From NCBI GenBank assembly GCA_028277585.1, contig JANQFY010000051.1, forward strand, positions 1 to 57,898: a DNA stretch of 57,898 nt, in the 5' to 3' direction. Within the stretch, counting starts at the first letter, position 1; each line of letters begins with the position of its first letter. Shown piece by piece: positions 35,807 to 45,239 of this stretch. The position numbers were made by a program, and so were the translations under genes. This DNA is from Sedimentisphaerales bacterium (GTDB lineage: Bacteria > Planctomycetota > Phycisphaerae > Sedimentisphaerales > Anaerobacaceae). Under the pieces are notes generated by a model. That model saw only the letters and a program-made list of their open reading frames with translations. It searched no databases and was not told where the DNA came from.

Positions 35807-36601
35807 ATGCGTCGCGGTCGCTTCGCGAAGATATTTGCCTTTGGAGGCTACGAGAGACACGCCTGGGTCGCCGAGCAGGCCAGGCAAATCCCGCCCGGTT
35901 CGCGCGTGCTTGATGTCGGAGCGGGCTCTTGTCGTTATCGTACGTTGTTCGCCCATTGCACCTATAAGACACAAGATTTCAAGGGGCATGAGGGATCAGA
36001 GGTTGGCCCGTTGGCCGACAAGGACTACTGGCAGTATGGCCATATCGACTATGTCAGCGATGCCACGTCGATTCCGGTGGCGGACGGGTCCTTTGACGCC
36101 GTGCTCTGTACGGAAGTACTGGAGCACGTGGCCGAGCCCATCCGCGTGGTCCACGAATTCTCACGGATCCTACGCCCGGGCGGGCGCTTGCTCCTGACAG
36201 CTCCCCTCGGATCGGGTCTGCACATGGAGCCGAACCACCACTACGGTGGATACACGCCGTACTGGTACCATCGGTTTCTTGGTGAAGCCGGTTTCGGAGA
36301 GATCGTCGTCCAGCCGAACGGAGGCTTTTTCAAGCACTACGGCCAGGAGAGCCAGCGGTTCTCGGCTTGGATTGACCCCCGTCGCACCGCTGGATTCAGT
36401 CGGATTCTCCTGGCGCCCCTCTGGCTTCTGACACTGCCGTGGTTTCGCCTGGTCCTCCCCGTCATGTGTCACCATCTGGACCGATTGGATTCTCACCGAG
36501 GTTTCACCGTCGGCTACCATGTGATGGCCCAGAAGCGGGCCGGCGATCCATCCTCCGCGTCGCAATCAAACGCAGAAGAAGCGGTGGGTCAGCAAACCTG
36601 A
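35807..36601 (+). CDS. Class I SAM-dependent methyltransferase
   Basis: The 264-residue product has motif I VLDVGAGSCRYR (near 33), the acidic loop and the DAVLCTEVLEHVAEP / RILRPGGRLLLTAP block of Methyltransf_11 proteins. A hydrophobic C-terminal stretch (about 195-220) may sit at the membrane. It starts 1 base after the previous stop. Methylation of a polysaccharide sugar or a lipid-linked intermediate is likely from context. The substrate is not known. Confidence 0.8.
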   Translation: MRRGRFAKIFAFGGYERHAWVAEQARQIPPGSRVLDVGAGSCRYRTLFAHCTYKTQDFKGHEGSEVGPLADKDYWQYGHIDYVSDATSIPVADGSFDAVLCTEVLEHVAEPIRVVHEFSRILRPGGRLLLTAPLGSGLHMEPNHHYGGYTPYWYHRFLGEAGFGEIVVQPNGGFFKHYGQESQRFSAWIDPRRTAGFSRILLAPLWLLTLPWFRLVLPVMCHHLDRLDSHRGFTVGYHVMAQKRAGDPSSASQSNAEEAVGQQT

Positions 36602-36667
36602 GAAACGGTCCCCGGAGCGCGATGTTGTCAATCCCGTAGTGATCCTCCCTGGAGTAAACGAGAACCG

Positions 36668-37597
36668 ATGGAATCGCCAACTGCGCCAGTTGTGAAGGAC
36701 AGATCATCTGTTGCGGTGGGACTGACGAAACTTGACCCCTGGGCCAGGGAGTTGATCGTCGATCCACTGAGCAAGGAGCCCTTGACCGAGGGGGCTGCGG
36801 GGGACTGTCTGATGTCGGCCTACGGGCGACAGTATCCGATCGTTGACGGCATCTTCGATCTGAGAGTTCTCAATAACGAAACCACGCGCGATCAGCGTCT
36901 CTGGAAGGAAGGGCAGCGCGCATACGAGAACGCTGCGCGGGCGGCGCAATCGCTGGACCCACCAGTCGACCCCGTTGAGTTGGATGCGATGCGTCGTATT
37001 TACAACGATATTCCGGTGGAGGGTGACTGCCTTGATGTCGGTGGCCATCAGGGCCGACTTCGGGCCTTTCTTGCGCCGGACCAGAGGTACATCTCGTGTG
37101 ATCCCTTCCGGGAGGTCTTTCACGGTGTGGAGCATTGCCCCCATTTGCTCAAGACGTATCCGTTCCTCCTTGAGCCTGTGAACTTCGTCTGTTGTGATGC
37201 CGAGTTTCTGCCGTTTCGGTCCTGTTGTTTCCAGACCGTTCATATGCGGTCGGTCGTCGACCATTTCCTCAATCCGGAACTGGCCTTCCACGAGGCATAC
37301 CGTGTTCTGCGCTCGGGCGGGAGCCTGATTGTCGGACTTTTCGTCGAGGGAGGAAGAACCGGACAGATTGGTGCCATGCGCCGCGCAAAAGAACTGGCGA
37401 AGGCAGCGCTTCCCCTGGTGGGAGTCAAGAGGTTTGAGGATCATCACATATGGCATCCCACCTACGATCAACTCACGCGGTTGGTTTCGGACTGTGGTTT
37501 TGAGATCTCTTCTGTGCGCTGGCAGGAGGGATATGCTGGCGGCGTGTGCTATATCAAGGGTACGAAACGACTCGGCGTGGCGAAACAGCGTTCGTGA
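36668..37597 (+). CDS. SAM methyltransferase with N-terminal Trm112-like part
   Basis: A 309-residue protein. The first 70 residues (LIVDPLSKEPLTEG...YGRQYPIVDGIFDL) resemble the small Trm112-type domain that often precedes planctomycete methyltransferases, but its zinc-binding cysteines are mostly missing. The methyltransferase part has motif I CLDVGGHQGRLRAFL (near 122), the VHMRSVVDHFLNPELAF loop, and VLRSGGSLIVGLF. It is one of five methyltransferases in this cluster. Confidence 0.75.
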   Translation: MESPTAPVVKDRSSVAVGLTKLDPWARELIVDPLSKEPLTEGAAGDCLMSAYGRQYPIVDGIFDLRVLNNETTRDQRLWKEGQRAYENAARAAQSLDPPVDPVELDAMRRIYNDIPVEGDCLDVGGHQGRLRAFLAPDQRYISCDPFREVFHGVEHCPHLLKTYPFLLEPVNFVCCDAEFLPFRSCCFQTVHMRSVVDHFLNPELAFHEAYRVLRSGGSLIVGLFVEGGRTGQIGAMRRAKELAKAALPLVGVKRFEDHHIWHPTYDQLTRLVSDCGFEISSVRWQEGYAGGVCYIKGTKRLGVAKQRS

Positions 37598-37644
37598 AGG
37601 GCCACGTTCTTGGATGTGCGCAGCGCCGACGAGGGATGATCGAA

Positions 37645-38733
37645 ATGCCGCGTTTGGATGAACGGCCCAGAGGTCAACGCGATGCAACGTTCGATGCGCT
37701 GCGCGGCGCCGGCATATTCCTGGTTGTTCTGGCACACGCTGTGCAGTTCGCCGCAGGTGAGAACTGCCATGAGAGCCTCGTCTTCCAGGCGATCTACAGT
37801 TTCCACATGCCGCTCTTCTTCGTGATCAGCGGTTTCCTCTTCAAGAGGCCGACCTCCGTTAGAAGTGGGCTGGCTCGAATGAAGCGCCGGGGGCTCTGCC
37901 TTCTGGTACCCTATCTGGTCTGGACCTTGCTTTGGCATGTCTGCCATTTCGCTTCCGATGGCCACGTCGGTGTACGCGCTGCGTGGGCTACTATCTGGTT
38001 TCTCCCGGTGCTGCTTGCCTGCTTCTGGACTCACACGACAGTCGCGTTGATCGGTGGAGTCCGGAAATGGCCCCTGTCGGAAGGGGTCATGGGGAGCATT
38101 GTGGTGTTGGCCATGTACTTGGTTGGCTCTGCCGGTTTCTGGCTAGGTTCCATACGATATCACTACATCTTCTTTCTGGTCGGAGCGATGTTGGGGGGAC
38201 GCTATCGTTGGCGCGATCTCTCCGACGTATGGGTGGCTGTGGGATGCGCAGCGCTTTGGGTACTGATCCTTCCGTACCGTCAGGCAGGCTTGTCCGCCCT
38301 TGGCCTGGGCACTCATTCTCACTACGCCAGGGTTCTTCATTTGGGTCTCAGACTGGTCATCGCTTTCCTCGCGATTTACGCCGTATCGTCAGTCGTGACG
38401 ATCAGCCCGTCTAGTATTGTGCGGCGGTTGTCGTCCATAGGGCTCTATAGCCTGCACATCTATCTCATACACATTGGTCTCGCTCGATTTCTGTGCAGCG
38501 ATGTTGCGGCGTTCGGCGTCGCATTCTGGTTCTCTGTTGGGGTCATGATGGGTGTTCCCGTGCTGATCGGCAAGATCGCCGGGAGCTACACATATGCTTC
38601 TTTGACGCTGTTTGGCCGACCTCCCGTGGGGCAATCTGTGCATTCTTCAACGGCAGCAGATCCCGTGGGTGGGTCCGAGCGGGGTGCCAGGGGGCAATGT
38701 CCCGACATTCTTGCTCGCGGGACGAGAATGTGA
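37645..38733 (+). CDS. Acyltransferase 3 family membrane protein
   Basis: A 362-residue integral membrane acyltransferase. It has about ten hydrophobic segments and the family start DATFDALRGAGIFLVVLAHA with its conserved His. The region IYSFHMPLFFVISGFLFKRP is also typical. It probably adds acetyl or another acyl group to the polysaccharide. I chose the ATG at 37645 because GAGGG sits 9 bases before it. The ATG at 37636 overlaps that ribosome site directly. A longer in-frame start lies inside the previous gene. Confidence 0.83.
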   Translation: MPRLDERPRGQRDATFDALRGAGIFLVVLAHAVQFAAGENCHESLVFQAIYSFHMPLFFVISGFLFKRPTSVRSGLARMKRRGLCLLVPYLVWTLLWHVCHFASDGHVGVRAAWATIWFLPVLLACFWTHTTVALIGGVRKWPLSEGVMGSIVVLAMYLVGSAGFWLGSIRYHYIFFLVGAMLGGRYRWRDLSDVWVAVGCAALWVLILPYRQAGLSALGLGTHSHYARVLHLGLRLVIAFLAIYAVSSVVTISPSSIVRRLSSIGLYSLHIYLIHIGLARFLCSDVAAFGVAFWFSVGVMMGVPVLIGKIAGSYTYASLTLFGRPPVGQSVHSSTAADPVGGSERGARGQCPDILARGTRM

Positions 38734-38907
38734 CCGCTGGAGGGGCAATGCTGGTCCGGCGCGTAACGACGCGTTGGTTTCTGTTCAGCAGGCTGCGGGT
38801 TTAGTGCGTGTGTCTTTGATCGCCCGCGTGATTGTGATACTCCCCTTGACGAGGGCAGTTGCTGTGTCAATGCGATCCCGAGGATTTCTAGTTGGGGCTA
38901 GGTATTC

Positions 38908-40452
38908 ATGACGGACGTGGCCTGTCTGCCAATTTCGGTGCCGTTGCGTGTTGCCCCCGGCCGCGCGGCCGGTCTGTTCATCGTCTTCTGGGCCGCGCTT
39001 TCCGGCTATTACCTGTATCTGGGAGCCATGGATGCTTTGCTTCTTTGGGTGATTCTCCCGGTTGTCTTCGGCGCCGTACTGTTTACCGCCTGGAGATCTG
39101 GACATGTGGTGCTGACGTTCTTCATGGTGGCGATCTTCCTGTCGCACGGCGTGCTTCCTTCGATCTTCTTCACGCAGAAGGAACGGTTCACGCGAACCGG
39201 ATGGCTGGCGGTGAAGGACTTTGATTTCGATGTCGTTCAATTCCTCAACATCTATCTTCCCGTCATGTTCTACGTCGCGGCGGTTCTGTTCGGAACGCTG
39301 TTCTTGCGCCGACTCAAACTGCGTCGGAGAGACCCTCAGGATTCGACGCGTCGACCGTCGCGTCTCGTTCCCTCCGCAGATGAGATGTGTCCTGTTCCAC
39401 TAGGGTTCGGCCATCTTGGGAGTGCCGGGAGTATTGGTCGCTCGAGACAGGGGAAACAGGGCTACGGGATTCTGCTCGTACTTGTGATCATGTTGGCGGC
39501 ACTCGTGAACAACTGGATGTATTCGCATGGCATCGCCATGACGGGGCTGATCGGTGGGCAGGCTCAGTTGCCGTTTCGCCTTGGCGGGCTTCTATACTAC
39601 TCCACCAAGTTCCTACTGCCCGTGTTGCTCTTCTTCGTATACAGACGCACCACCCGTCCGGCGGCGCTTGCCTTCCTTCTCAGTCTCTACGCCTTGTGGG
39701 CCGGATTCTCTCAGGTGAGCCGGTTCACGTTGAGCGTCCTTTTCCTCCCTGTCTTGGCTGTCAGTTATCTTGATCGGCGCTACCTGCGGTTTGGCATTGC
39801 CTTGTTGGTGTTCCTTCTGGCCTATCATTGGGTCTCCCAGGCGAGAAGCAGCATTTATGTTTTTTCCGACGGTGTCATTAGCCGTGACGTCTCGCTGTCC
39901 TTGATGCGATTGACTTGGCAGACGATTCGAGACAATGCCTTCGTTTCGCCCATCGATCCTCTCTTCGCAGTGGTCCGTCGTATGGAGGGAGGACAGGATG
40001 TAGTGCTGGCCTCGCAATATGACACGGCTGCCATGGGGGGAAGTCTGAGGGAATTTCAGAGAGTGTTTCTGTTCGGGGCCAATGTGACTGGCAGGCAGGT
40101 CGTTCAGGCGCTCTACGGCTTCGTTCCTCCGCGCGGGTTTTCGCCAGGATTGGGCGGATTCTCCTCCAGGATCCTGCAGATCGCCGGGGGCAACCCACTG
40201 ATTCTCGTTCCTCTGGCGCTATGGGTTTCCATGTTGCTGGCGGTGGGTGAGAGATTGAGGCGATCCTACGCCGAACTATTCTCTTCCAGGGAAATCGGCT
40301 ATCTGATTGGGGGAATATACGTCATTCTCCTCTACATTTTTGGCCAACCTTCGTGGTTGTACGCATTCCTGGTGTTGGGGTGCATGGGGCTATTCGTCCA
40401 CGACACAACGTGTCTTGCCAAATGCGGCCAACGCCCTTGTCGCGAGGAGTAG
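38908..40452 (+). CDS. Probable Wzy-type polysaccharide polymerase
   Basis: A 514-residue protein with about 12 hydrophobic segments and a large soluble loop (about 300-400, including RLTWQTIRDNAFVSPIDPLF). Wzy proteins share topology more than sequence. The call rests on topology, length and position in a cluster that has Wza, Wzz and Wzx but no other polymerase. It could instead be a different membrane glycan protein. A polar insert (about 135-180) is rich in Arg and Ser. Confidence 0.6.
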   Translation: MTDVACLPISVPLRVAPGRAAGLFIVFWAALSGYYLYLGAMDALLLWVILPVVFGAVLFTAWRSGHVVLTFFMVAIFLSHGVLPSIFFTQKERFTRTGWLAVKDFDFDVVQFLNIYLPVMFYVAAVLFGTLFLRRLKLRRRDPQDSTRRPSRLVPSADEMCPVPLGFGHLGSAGSIGRSRQGKQGYGILLVLVIMLAALVNNWMYSHGIAMTGLIGGQAQLPFRLGGLLYYSTKFLLPVLLFFVYRRTTRPAALAFLLSLYALWAGFSQVSRFTLSVLFLPVLAVSYLDRRYLRFGIALLVFLLAYHWVSQARSSIYVFSDGVISRDVSLSLMRLTWQTIRDNAFVSPIDPLFAVVRRMEGGQDVVLASQYDTAAMGGSLREFQRVFLFGANVTGRQVVQALYGFVPPRGFSPGLGGFSSRILQIAGGNPLILVPLALWVSMLLAVGERLRRSYAELFSSREIGYLIGGIYVILLYIFGQPSWLYAFLVLGCMGLFVHDTTCLAKCGQRPCREE

Positions 40453-40526
40453 GCCGGGGGTATCCGCAACGTGATCTGCCATTCTCTGTCGGATCTGGTG
40501 TGACCCCAACGTGATACGAGGTATAC

Positions 40527-42188
40527 ATGATTGTTGATCTCAATAATTCCACCTATCAGGTTCGCGATTCGGGGGGGCTGAGGCGTCATGATTTCGGTCA
40601 GGTAGCCCACTTCAGCCGCTTGGCTTCGGTTTCGAAGCCGACCGATCTGAACGACTTCGTCCGGAGACACAATGGTCTGACCATCACAGAGGATGACGAC
40701 TCCTACCACGTGTACACCGATCCGTTCCGGACGGTCCCCGCGTTCATCGTTCGGAATCGGGCGGGGGGCGTCTCTCTGTTTACGGAATTCGAGGACGTGT
40801 ATGATGCGCCGAATGTCGACATGGCGATCGATCCGGCGGGATTCTGGGAGATCCTGCTCTTCGAAAGCGGGCTCTGGGATCGTACGCTCTACGAGAATGT
40901 CAAGCAATTGCCCGGGGCGGCATGCCTGACGATCGGCAAGGCGGACGGCCGCCTTGACATGCGCCGGTATTGGGATTTCTGCATCGGCCAAGACGATTCG
41001 ATTCAGGACGATGCGACTGCGATCGACGGGTTATTCGAACGGCTCGGGGCTATTGTCGACCGCCTGGATACGCAGGGCCATTATGTGCTGGGCTTGAGCG
41101 GGGGGCTCGATAGCCGACTCATGCTCGCGCTGTTGTCCGAGCGGATCGAGAAGAGTCGGGTGAAGCTCTTCACCTATGGTTCTGATCCCAGCATGCTTGA
41201 ATACGGGCTGGCGCAAACCGTCGCGCAGGTCTTGGGCTTCGAACCCCCGGAGTTCCACCGACTTGACCAGGAGGTGTACCGACGGGGGATCACCTGTTTG
41301 CCCCGGCTCAGCGGTGGACAGATCGGCGCCCACCACAGCCACATGTACGACTACTTCGTTACCCACCAGGATCACCTGCAGGGGTATTCGAATCTCTCCA
41401 CCTACTATAGCGATGCGTTGCTCGGCTGGGACACCTGGCTTCCCAAACAGGCGAATCGTCTCGAGGATTGCGCCTACTCCCGTGCGCTGCAATCCATCGA
41501 CGATCTCGCTCCGGACGTTCGGGAGACCATCGAATCCGACATCGGCCAAACGCTGGCCGGCTATGACCACGCCGCCAACTACAGCAGCATCGACGAGTAC
41601 AAGTACGTTGTCGAGAGGAACCAGAAGTTTCATCTCTACCTGGCCTACCTCCAGGGCAATGTTGTGCCGACCGTTCCCCTGTTGGCTGACTGCGATCTGC
41701 TGGAGTACTGCATGTCGATCCCTCTGCGACTCAGAACTCAGAAGCGACTCGTCGATGGGTTGCTTAAGAAGCACTACCCTCAAGTCGCGCTCGGAAGCGT
41801 TCGGAGCCTCTCCTCGCGCCACTTCCGCGCCGGCCCGCACGGCGCCGGTGAGGACACTGGCTTCCGCGAGTGGTTCGCGTTCAAAGTTCTGAACCGACTC
41901 AACTCGCTCCTGCGCGTGATGACGAACGGGAGAGCCCAGCTGCGCAACACCTACCTAACGGAAGAGCATGATCGCCTACTCTGCCGCTATTTCCGGGAGG
42001 ACCTGGCGGATGCCCGACGGATCTTCGTCACGCAGGGCGCGTTGAGTGGGGCACAGGCGGAGGCGCACTGTGGGGTTCCCGTGCGCAACCAGGGAGGACC
42101 CAAGCTCGGGCTCATTGGTCTTGCGTCACTGATCGACGAGGCGAACGCGCTGAAACCGGCGACGGTTCAAGGGGCACACCGGTCGTGA
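40527..42188 (+). CDS. Asparagine-synthetase-like protein lacking the glutaminase cysteine
   Basis: A 553-residue protein. The C-terminal half has the PP-loop ATP site VLGLSGGLDSRLMLALLS (about 187-204) of AsnB. The N-terminal half resembles the glutaminase fold (HNGLTITEDDDSYHVYTDPF, then LFTEFEDVYDAP), but it starts MIVDLNN rather than with the catalytic Met-Cys, so it should not hydrolyse glutamine. Such proteins in polysaccharide clusters may amidate uronic acids or act as ligases. That is an inference. It lies between the polymerase-like gene and a methyltransferase. Confidence 0.78.
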   Translation: MIVDLNNSTYQVRDSGGLRRHDFGQVAHFSRLASVSKPTDLNDFVRRHNGLTITEDDDSYHVYTDPFRTVPAFIVRNRAGGVSLFTEFEDVYDAPNVDMAIDPAGFWEILLFESGLWDRTLYENVKQLPGAACLTIGKADGRLDMRRYWDFCIGQDDSIQDDATAIDGLFERLGAIVDRLDTQGHYVLGLSGGLDSRLMLALLSERIEKSRVKLFTYGSDPSMLEYGLAQTVAQVLGFEPPEFHRLDQEVYRRGITCLPRLSGGQIGAHHSHMYDYFVTHQDHLQGYSNLSTYYSDALLGWDTWLPKQANRLEDCAYSRALQSIDDLAPDVRETIESDIGQTLAGYDHAANYSSIDEYKYVVERNQKFHLYLAYLQGNVVPTVPLLADCDLLEYCMSIPLRLRTQKRLVDGLLKKHYPQVALGSVRSLSSRHFRAGPHGAGEDTGFREWFAFKVLNRLNSLLRVMTNGRAQLRNTYLTEEHDRLLCRYFREDLADARRIFVTQGALSGAQAEAHCGVPVRNQGGPKLGLIGLASLIDEANALKPATVQGAHRS

Positions 42189-42273
42189 TTCGGCTCCGCC
42201 CAGAACGGACACCACAGTCGTACCTGGTGATGACGGAGCACGAATAGGACGTGGTTGGATTGTGGAGTTTATC

Positions 42274-43380
42274 ATGCCAGTAGATGCGAAATGTCACTGC
42301 GACGAACTCTTGATCTGTCCAGAGACGAAGATGAAGCTGGCGGCATGTACTCTCGAACAGGCGGAGTCGCAGGTGGGCGCCAAGCTTTCACCGCTGAGGT
42401 CAACATCCTTCTTCGCGGGCTACACCGACGTATTGCTCAGGGAAGACGGCCTGGTCGCTTATCCGCTGATCGACGGCTTACCGTTGCTTTTGGCTCCCGA
42501 GGCGCTTGGGAGGCCGGACGGACCGACAGCATGTGATCTCGCGGATCCCCGGTATGCGGAAGCCTACGAGGAAATGGAGTTCTACAACCGGGTCGCCACA
42601 GAAGAGGCCGAGCGGATCGAAACCAGTGACGCCTATGCAGCGGTAGCTCCCGTCTTTCAGGCCGATCGGAGTCAGCTTGACTCGTTTCCCGATCCGGCTG
42701 ACGTGTGGCTTGACGCCGTCTACGATTGCGCGGCGCAGCGCGAAGCGTATGAGCACTTGACGCCCCTCCCTGGCAAACGCATAGTTCAACTTGGGGGCAA
42801 AGGGATTCACGCCGTCAAATTCCTCTTAGGCGGTGCTGAGGAAGCGTGGGTGGTGACTCCCATGATCGGTGAGTTACGATGTGCGCAGGCTCTGGCAGAA
42901 GCGTTCAATGTGGCAGATCGACTGCGCTGTGTGGCGGCGATTGCTGAGGAGTTGCCTCTGGCCTCGGATTCGTTCGATGCGGTCTATTCAGGAGGTTGTC
43001 TTCATCACATGATGGTGGAGTTGGCCCTGACGGAGGTCGAGCGGATACTTCGAACGGGTGGACGATTCGCGGCCGTGGATCCTTGGCGGGCGCCGCTTCA
43101 TACGATAGGAACGCGGATTCTTGGCAAACGCGAGACGGATGTTCACTGCCGCCCCTTGACCAAGGACCGCATTGAGCCGCTCTATCGTCTCTTTCGCCAG
43201 GCGAGGGTTGTTCACCATGGCGCACTGACGAGATACCCACTGCTGGCCCTGATGAAGTTCGGTTTGCCCTCGACGCTTTCAGCAGCACGACGGATGACCG
43301 CAGTTGACGACGCGATTTGTTCATGGCTTCCGGGGCTGCGGCGTTGGGGAAGCAGCGTTTCGTGTTTGGGGACCAAGTAG
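42274..43380 (+). CDS. SAM methyltransferase with N-terminal Trm112-like part
   Basis: A 368-residue protein. Its first 80 residues (CHCDELLICPETKMKLAACT and later LVAYPLIDGLPLLLAPEA) form a Trm112-like lead with three cysteines. The methyltransferase part is degenerate at motif I (KRIVQLGGKGIHAVKFLLGG) but has DSFDAVYSGGCLHHMMV and RILRTGGRFAAVDPW. I chose ATG 42274, with GGAG 6 bases upstream. A GTG 12 bases earlier is the alternative. Confidence 0.75.
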   Translation: MPVDAKCHCDELLICPETKMKLAACTLEQAESQVGAKLSPLRSTSFFAGYTDVLLREDGLVAYPLIDGLPLLLAPEALGRPDGPTACDLADPRYAEAYEEMEFYNRVATEEAERIETSDAYAAVAPVFQADRSQLDSFPDPADVWLDAVYDCAAQREAYEHLTPLPGKRIVQLGGKGIHAVKFLLGGAEEAWVVTPMIGELRCAQALAEAFNVADRLRCVAAIAEELPLASDSFDAVYSGGCLHHMMVELALTEVERILRTGGRFAAVDPWRAPLHTIGTRILGKRETDVHCRPLTKDRIEPLYRLFRQARVVHHGALTRYPLLALMKFGLPSTLSAARRMTAVDDAICSWLPGLRRWGSSVSCLGTK

Positions 43381-43440
43381 CGTTCGGGGACGCTGCGGCT
43401 TGGCTGAACGCAAGCGTGACAGGGGATACACGAACCGCGT

Positions 43441-44559
43441 ATGAAGATTCTGATCGTCGGAGATTGGCATTCGGAGGTGCACGAGGAGATGGTTCGTCAG
43501 GCATTGTGTCAGCTTGGGCACGATGTGGCTCGCTTCTCATGGTGCGAGTACTTCCGGGCGCCGGGCGGTCTGGCCTCCAATCTCTGGTTACCGGTCCTCA
43601 AGTTTCAGAACAAGTATCTACTCGGGCCGGCCGTGAACAAACTGAACGCCGACTTGGTGCGGCGTGTGGCGACAGAGCGCCCGAACGCCGTGTTCATCTA
43701 TCGGGGCACCCACATTCGTCGGGAGACCTTGGATCGGCTCCGGGATGTCAGTCCAGGAACGGTGCTGGTTGGCTACAACAACGACGATCCGTTCTCGCCG
43801 CGCTATCCGCGGTGGGTGTGGCGCCACTTCCTGGCGGGGGTGCCGGTCTATGACCTTGTCTTCGCGTACCGCCTTCACAACCTGGAGGAACTCAAGCGAG
43901 CCGGAGCCAGACGGGTTGCTCTCCTGCGATCCTGGTACGTTACCGAGCGCAACCGACCGATGGTGCTGGCGCCGGAGGATCGTGAGCGATATGCCTGTGA
44001 CGTGGCGTTTGTAGGTCACTACGAGGATGATGGGCGGGTTGACTATTTGCGGGAAGTCGTCCGCTCGGGCTTCAAGCTGCGTCTGTGGGGCCCCGGTTAT
44101 GAATGGGACTCGGTGGTGGCGCGCATCCCGGAATTGCGGGATCAGATTCCTGTAACGCTGGTATGGGCCGAGCAGTACTGCAAGGCCATCGCCGGCGCGA
44201 AGATCGCGCTCTGTTTTCTGTCCAAACTGAATCGCGATACCTACACGCGGCGTTGCTTCGAGATCCCGGCTACGGGGACGCTTCTTTTGTCCGAGTACTC
44301 CGACGATCTCGCGTCTTTGTTCGAAGAGGCCGTGGATGCGGAGTACTTCCGGTCGCGCGAGGAGTTCCGGTCCAAACTCCGGCACTATCTGGTCGATGCG
44401 GAGGCCGCGCGCGTTCGAGTGGCCCAGGCCGGCTGTCTGAGAGTATCGCGAGACGGCCATGATGTTGTATCCAGAATGCGGGAGGTGGTCTTGCAGATTG
44501 AAGAGATACGCAACCATTCCGATGGGCGGAAGGAGGGCAGGGGTGTATGCGTCGGCTGA
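43441..44559 (+). CDS. CgeB-type glycosyltransferase (second copy)
   Basis: A 372-residue GT-B protein of the CgeB family. It begins with MKILIVGDWHSEVHEEMVRQ. The second Rossmann half has CDVAFVGHYEDDGRVDYLRE, followed by IAGAKIALCFLSKLNRDTYT and RCFEIPATGTLLLSEYSDDL, all typical. It overlaps the next gene by 13 bases. No strong ribosome site is visible. It is organised like the copy at 34549: glycosyltransferase followed by two methyltransferases. Confidence 0.8.
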   Translation: MKILIVGDWHSEVHEEMVRQALCQLGHDVARFSWCEYFRAPGGLASNLWLPVLKFQNKYLLGPAVNKLNADLVRRVATERPNAVFIYRGTHIRRETLDRLRDVSPGTVLVGYNNDDPFSPRYPRWVWRHFLAGVPVYDLVFAYRLHNLEELKRAGARRVALLRSWYVTERNRPMVLAPEDRERYACDVAFVGHYEDDGRVDYLREVVRSGFKLRLWGPGYEWDSVVARIPELRDQIPVTLVWAEQYCKAIAGAKIALCFLSKLNRDTYTRRCFEIPATGTLLLSEYSDDLASLFEEAVDAEYFRSREEFRSKLRHYLVDAEAARVRVAQAGCLRVSRDGHDVVSRMREVVLQIEEIRNHSDGRKEGRGVCVG

Positions 44560-45239
44560 TAGAGATAACTACGGCCTCTGCGGGTTGGATGGGACGTGTC
44601 TGCAAGAGGCACATTCCCTATCGTCACTCCGTGATCAAGTTGAATCTCGGCTGTGGACTGGCCGTTCATACCGGTTGGATCAACATCGATGGCAGTCTGA
44701 ATACGCTCATCGCTTCGCTCCCCTCGATCGTTCACCGGGCCGCCTATCGGATGAGTGGCTCCAGTTCGTTCTACACCTTTGAGGAGTATCAGCGAATTCT
44801 CTCGGAGAACACCTTCTTTCATGCCGATCTTTCCCACGGAGTTCCTGCGCGGGATGATTCCGTGGACTACATCTACTCCTCGCACTTTCTCGAGCATCTG
44901 TATCCGTCCGAGGCGAACGCGCTGTTGGTCAGTTGCTATCAGGTTCTCAAACCCGGGGGGATGATCCGAATCGGGGTGCCCGATCTTGAATACGCCCTGG
45001 ACATGTACCGAGCCGGCTCCAAGAGGGAATGTCTCGATCGGTACTTCTTCGTCGAAGCGAAAGGCAGTGTCTACGCCCGGCACAAATACATGTATGACTT
45101 TGAGTTGTTGACGGATATGTTGCGGAAAGCTGGCTTCGGCTCCGTGGACCGTTGCCGATACCGGCAAGGCAATGTGCCGGACGTCGAGTTCCTGGATAAC
45201 CGGCCGGAGGAGACGCTGTTCGTGGAGGCGCGGAAGTGA
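44547..45239 (+). CDS. SAM-dependent methyltransferase
   Basis: A 230-residue protein with motif I KLNLGCGLAVHTGWINIDGS (near 32), the DYIYSSHFLEHLYPSEANAL loop and YQVLKPGGMIRIGVPDLEYA. This subfamily (Methyltransf_11-like, LNLGCG) is common in polysaccharide clusters. A strong ribosome site (GGAGGGCAGGGG) precedes the ATG. Its end overlaps the GTG start of the next gene. Confidence 0.8.
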   Translation: MRRLIEITTASAGWMGRVCKRHIPYRHSVIKLNLGCGLAVHTGWINIDGSLNTLIASLPSIVHRAAYRMSGSSSFYTFEEYQRILSENTFFHADLSHGVPARDDSVDYIYSSHFLEHLYPSEANALLVSCYQVLKPGGMIRIGVPDLEYALDMYRAGSKRECLDRYFFVEAKGSVYARHKYMYDFELLTDMLRKAGFGSVDRCRYRQGNVPDVEFLDNRPEETLFVEARK

